From contig WPIO01000005.1 of NCBI GenBank assembly GCA_009760855.2, forward strand, positions 527,501-547,500: DNA of 20,000 bases. Reading direction: 5' to 3'. The notes below the pieces were generated by a model. That model was given only the letters and a program-made list of their open reading frames with translations, was not told the DNA's origin and made no database searches. The stretch comes from Cristatella mucedo. Lineage: Eukaryota > Bryozoa > Phylactolaemata > Cristatellidae. A program made the position numbers and the translations under genes. Shown here in pieces: positions 19,769 to 20,000 of this stretch. The first letter of the stretch is position 1; the number at the start of each line of letters is the position of its first letter.

Positions 19769-20000
19769 CGAATGATTGCAGAATTTGGCAGTAACGTTTG
19801 TACCAGAATTGGAACTTTTTGGGTCTTACCACTTTTTCAAGAGGAGTCGCCAATAATTCTTCGCTCGAGTGTACATGCATACAAAGTCTTGATGTGGATG
19901 CCGTTTAGAGCATAAATGTATTGGCTGCCTTACTGCAAACCGCATTAGGTCAGGAGTTGTACTATATGTGTAATACAAAATGCACTCGGTGAGTACACCG

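Noticed and set aside
19782-19825. Possible next cadherin exon after TGATTGCAG (NLAVTFVPE in phase 0)
   Set aside because: The phase fits, but there is no D-x-N-D-N linker, the acceptor tract is weak and the donor is poor.

Overview
The window is metazoan nuclear DNA, most likely from a non-vertebrate animal. It has spliced exons with canonical GT/AG borders, long dinucleotide arrays, tRNA-derived SINE-like repeats, and decayed LINEs whose 3' ends finish in (TTA)n. No species can be named from sequence alone. Almost all long open frames are shadows of low-complexity DNA: Leu-Ser or Arg-Glu runs from (GA)n, and Arg/Ala/Pro-rich frames from the GC-rich block.

Layout. 24-317 is a (GA)n array. 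324-1990 is unrecognised sequence. About 1990-4650 is a strongly GC- and CpG-rich block with several perfect or near-perfect hairpins, and it is a candidate promoter region. 4658-9930 is repeat-rich: one SINE with a LINE-like tail, two copies of a second SINE family, a long (TA)n, and three LINE fragments, two of them with recognisable reverse-transcriptase ORF remnants. 10942-17262 carries the 5' end of one plus-strand gene in four phase-compatible coding exons. They encode a signal peptide followed by one complete but degenerate cadherin (EC) repeat, and the gene continues off the right edge or in exons I could not identify. Its introns hold a ~520 bp (GA)n array, more SINE and LINE copies, and a complete 192 bp non-autonomous hAT element with a perfect 8 bp target duplication. 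17700-20000 holds further SINE and LINE pieces and a (TA)n array.

The two most useful points are the hidden cadherin gene, assembled from short exons that ORF calling misses, and the SPIN-like hAT MITE. SPIN-type elements are known for horizontal transfer between very distant animals. A possible first coding exon lies in the CpG block at 4047-4065. It ends in a strong donor and is in phase with the signal-peptide exon.
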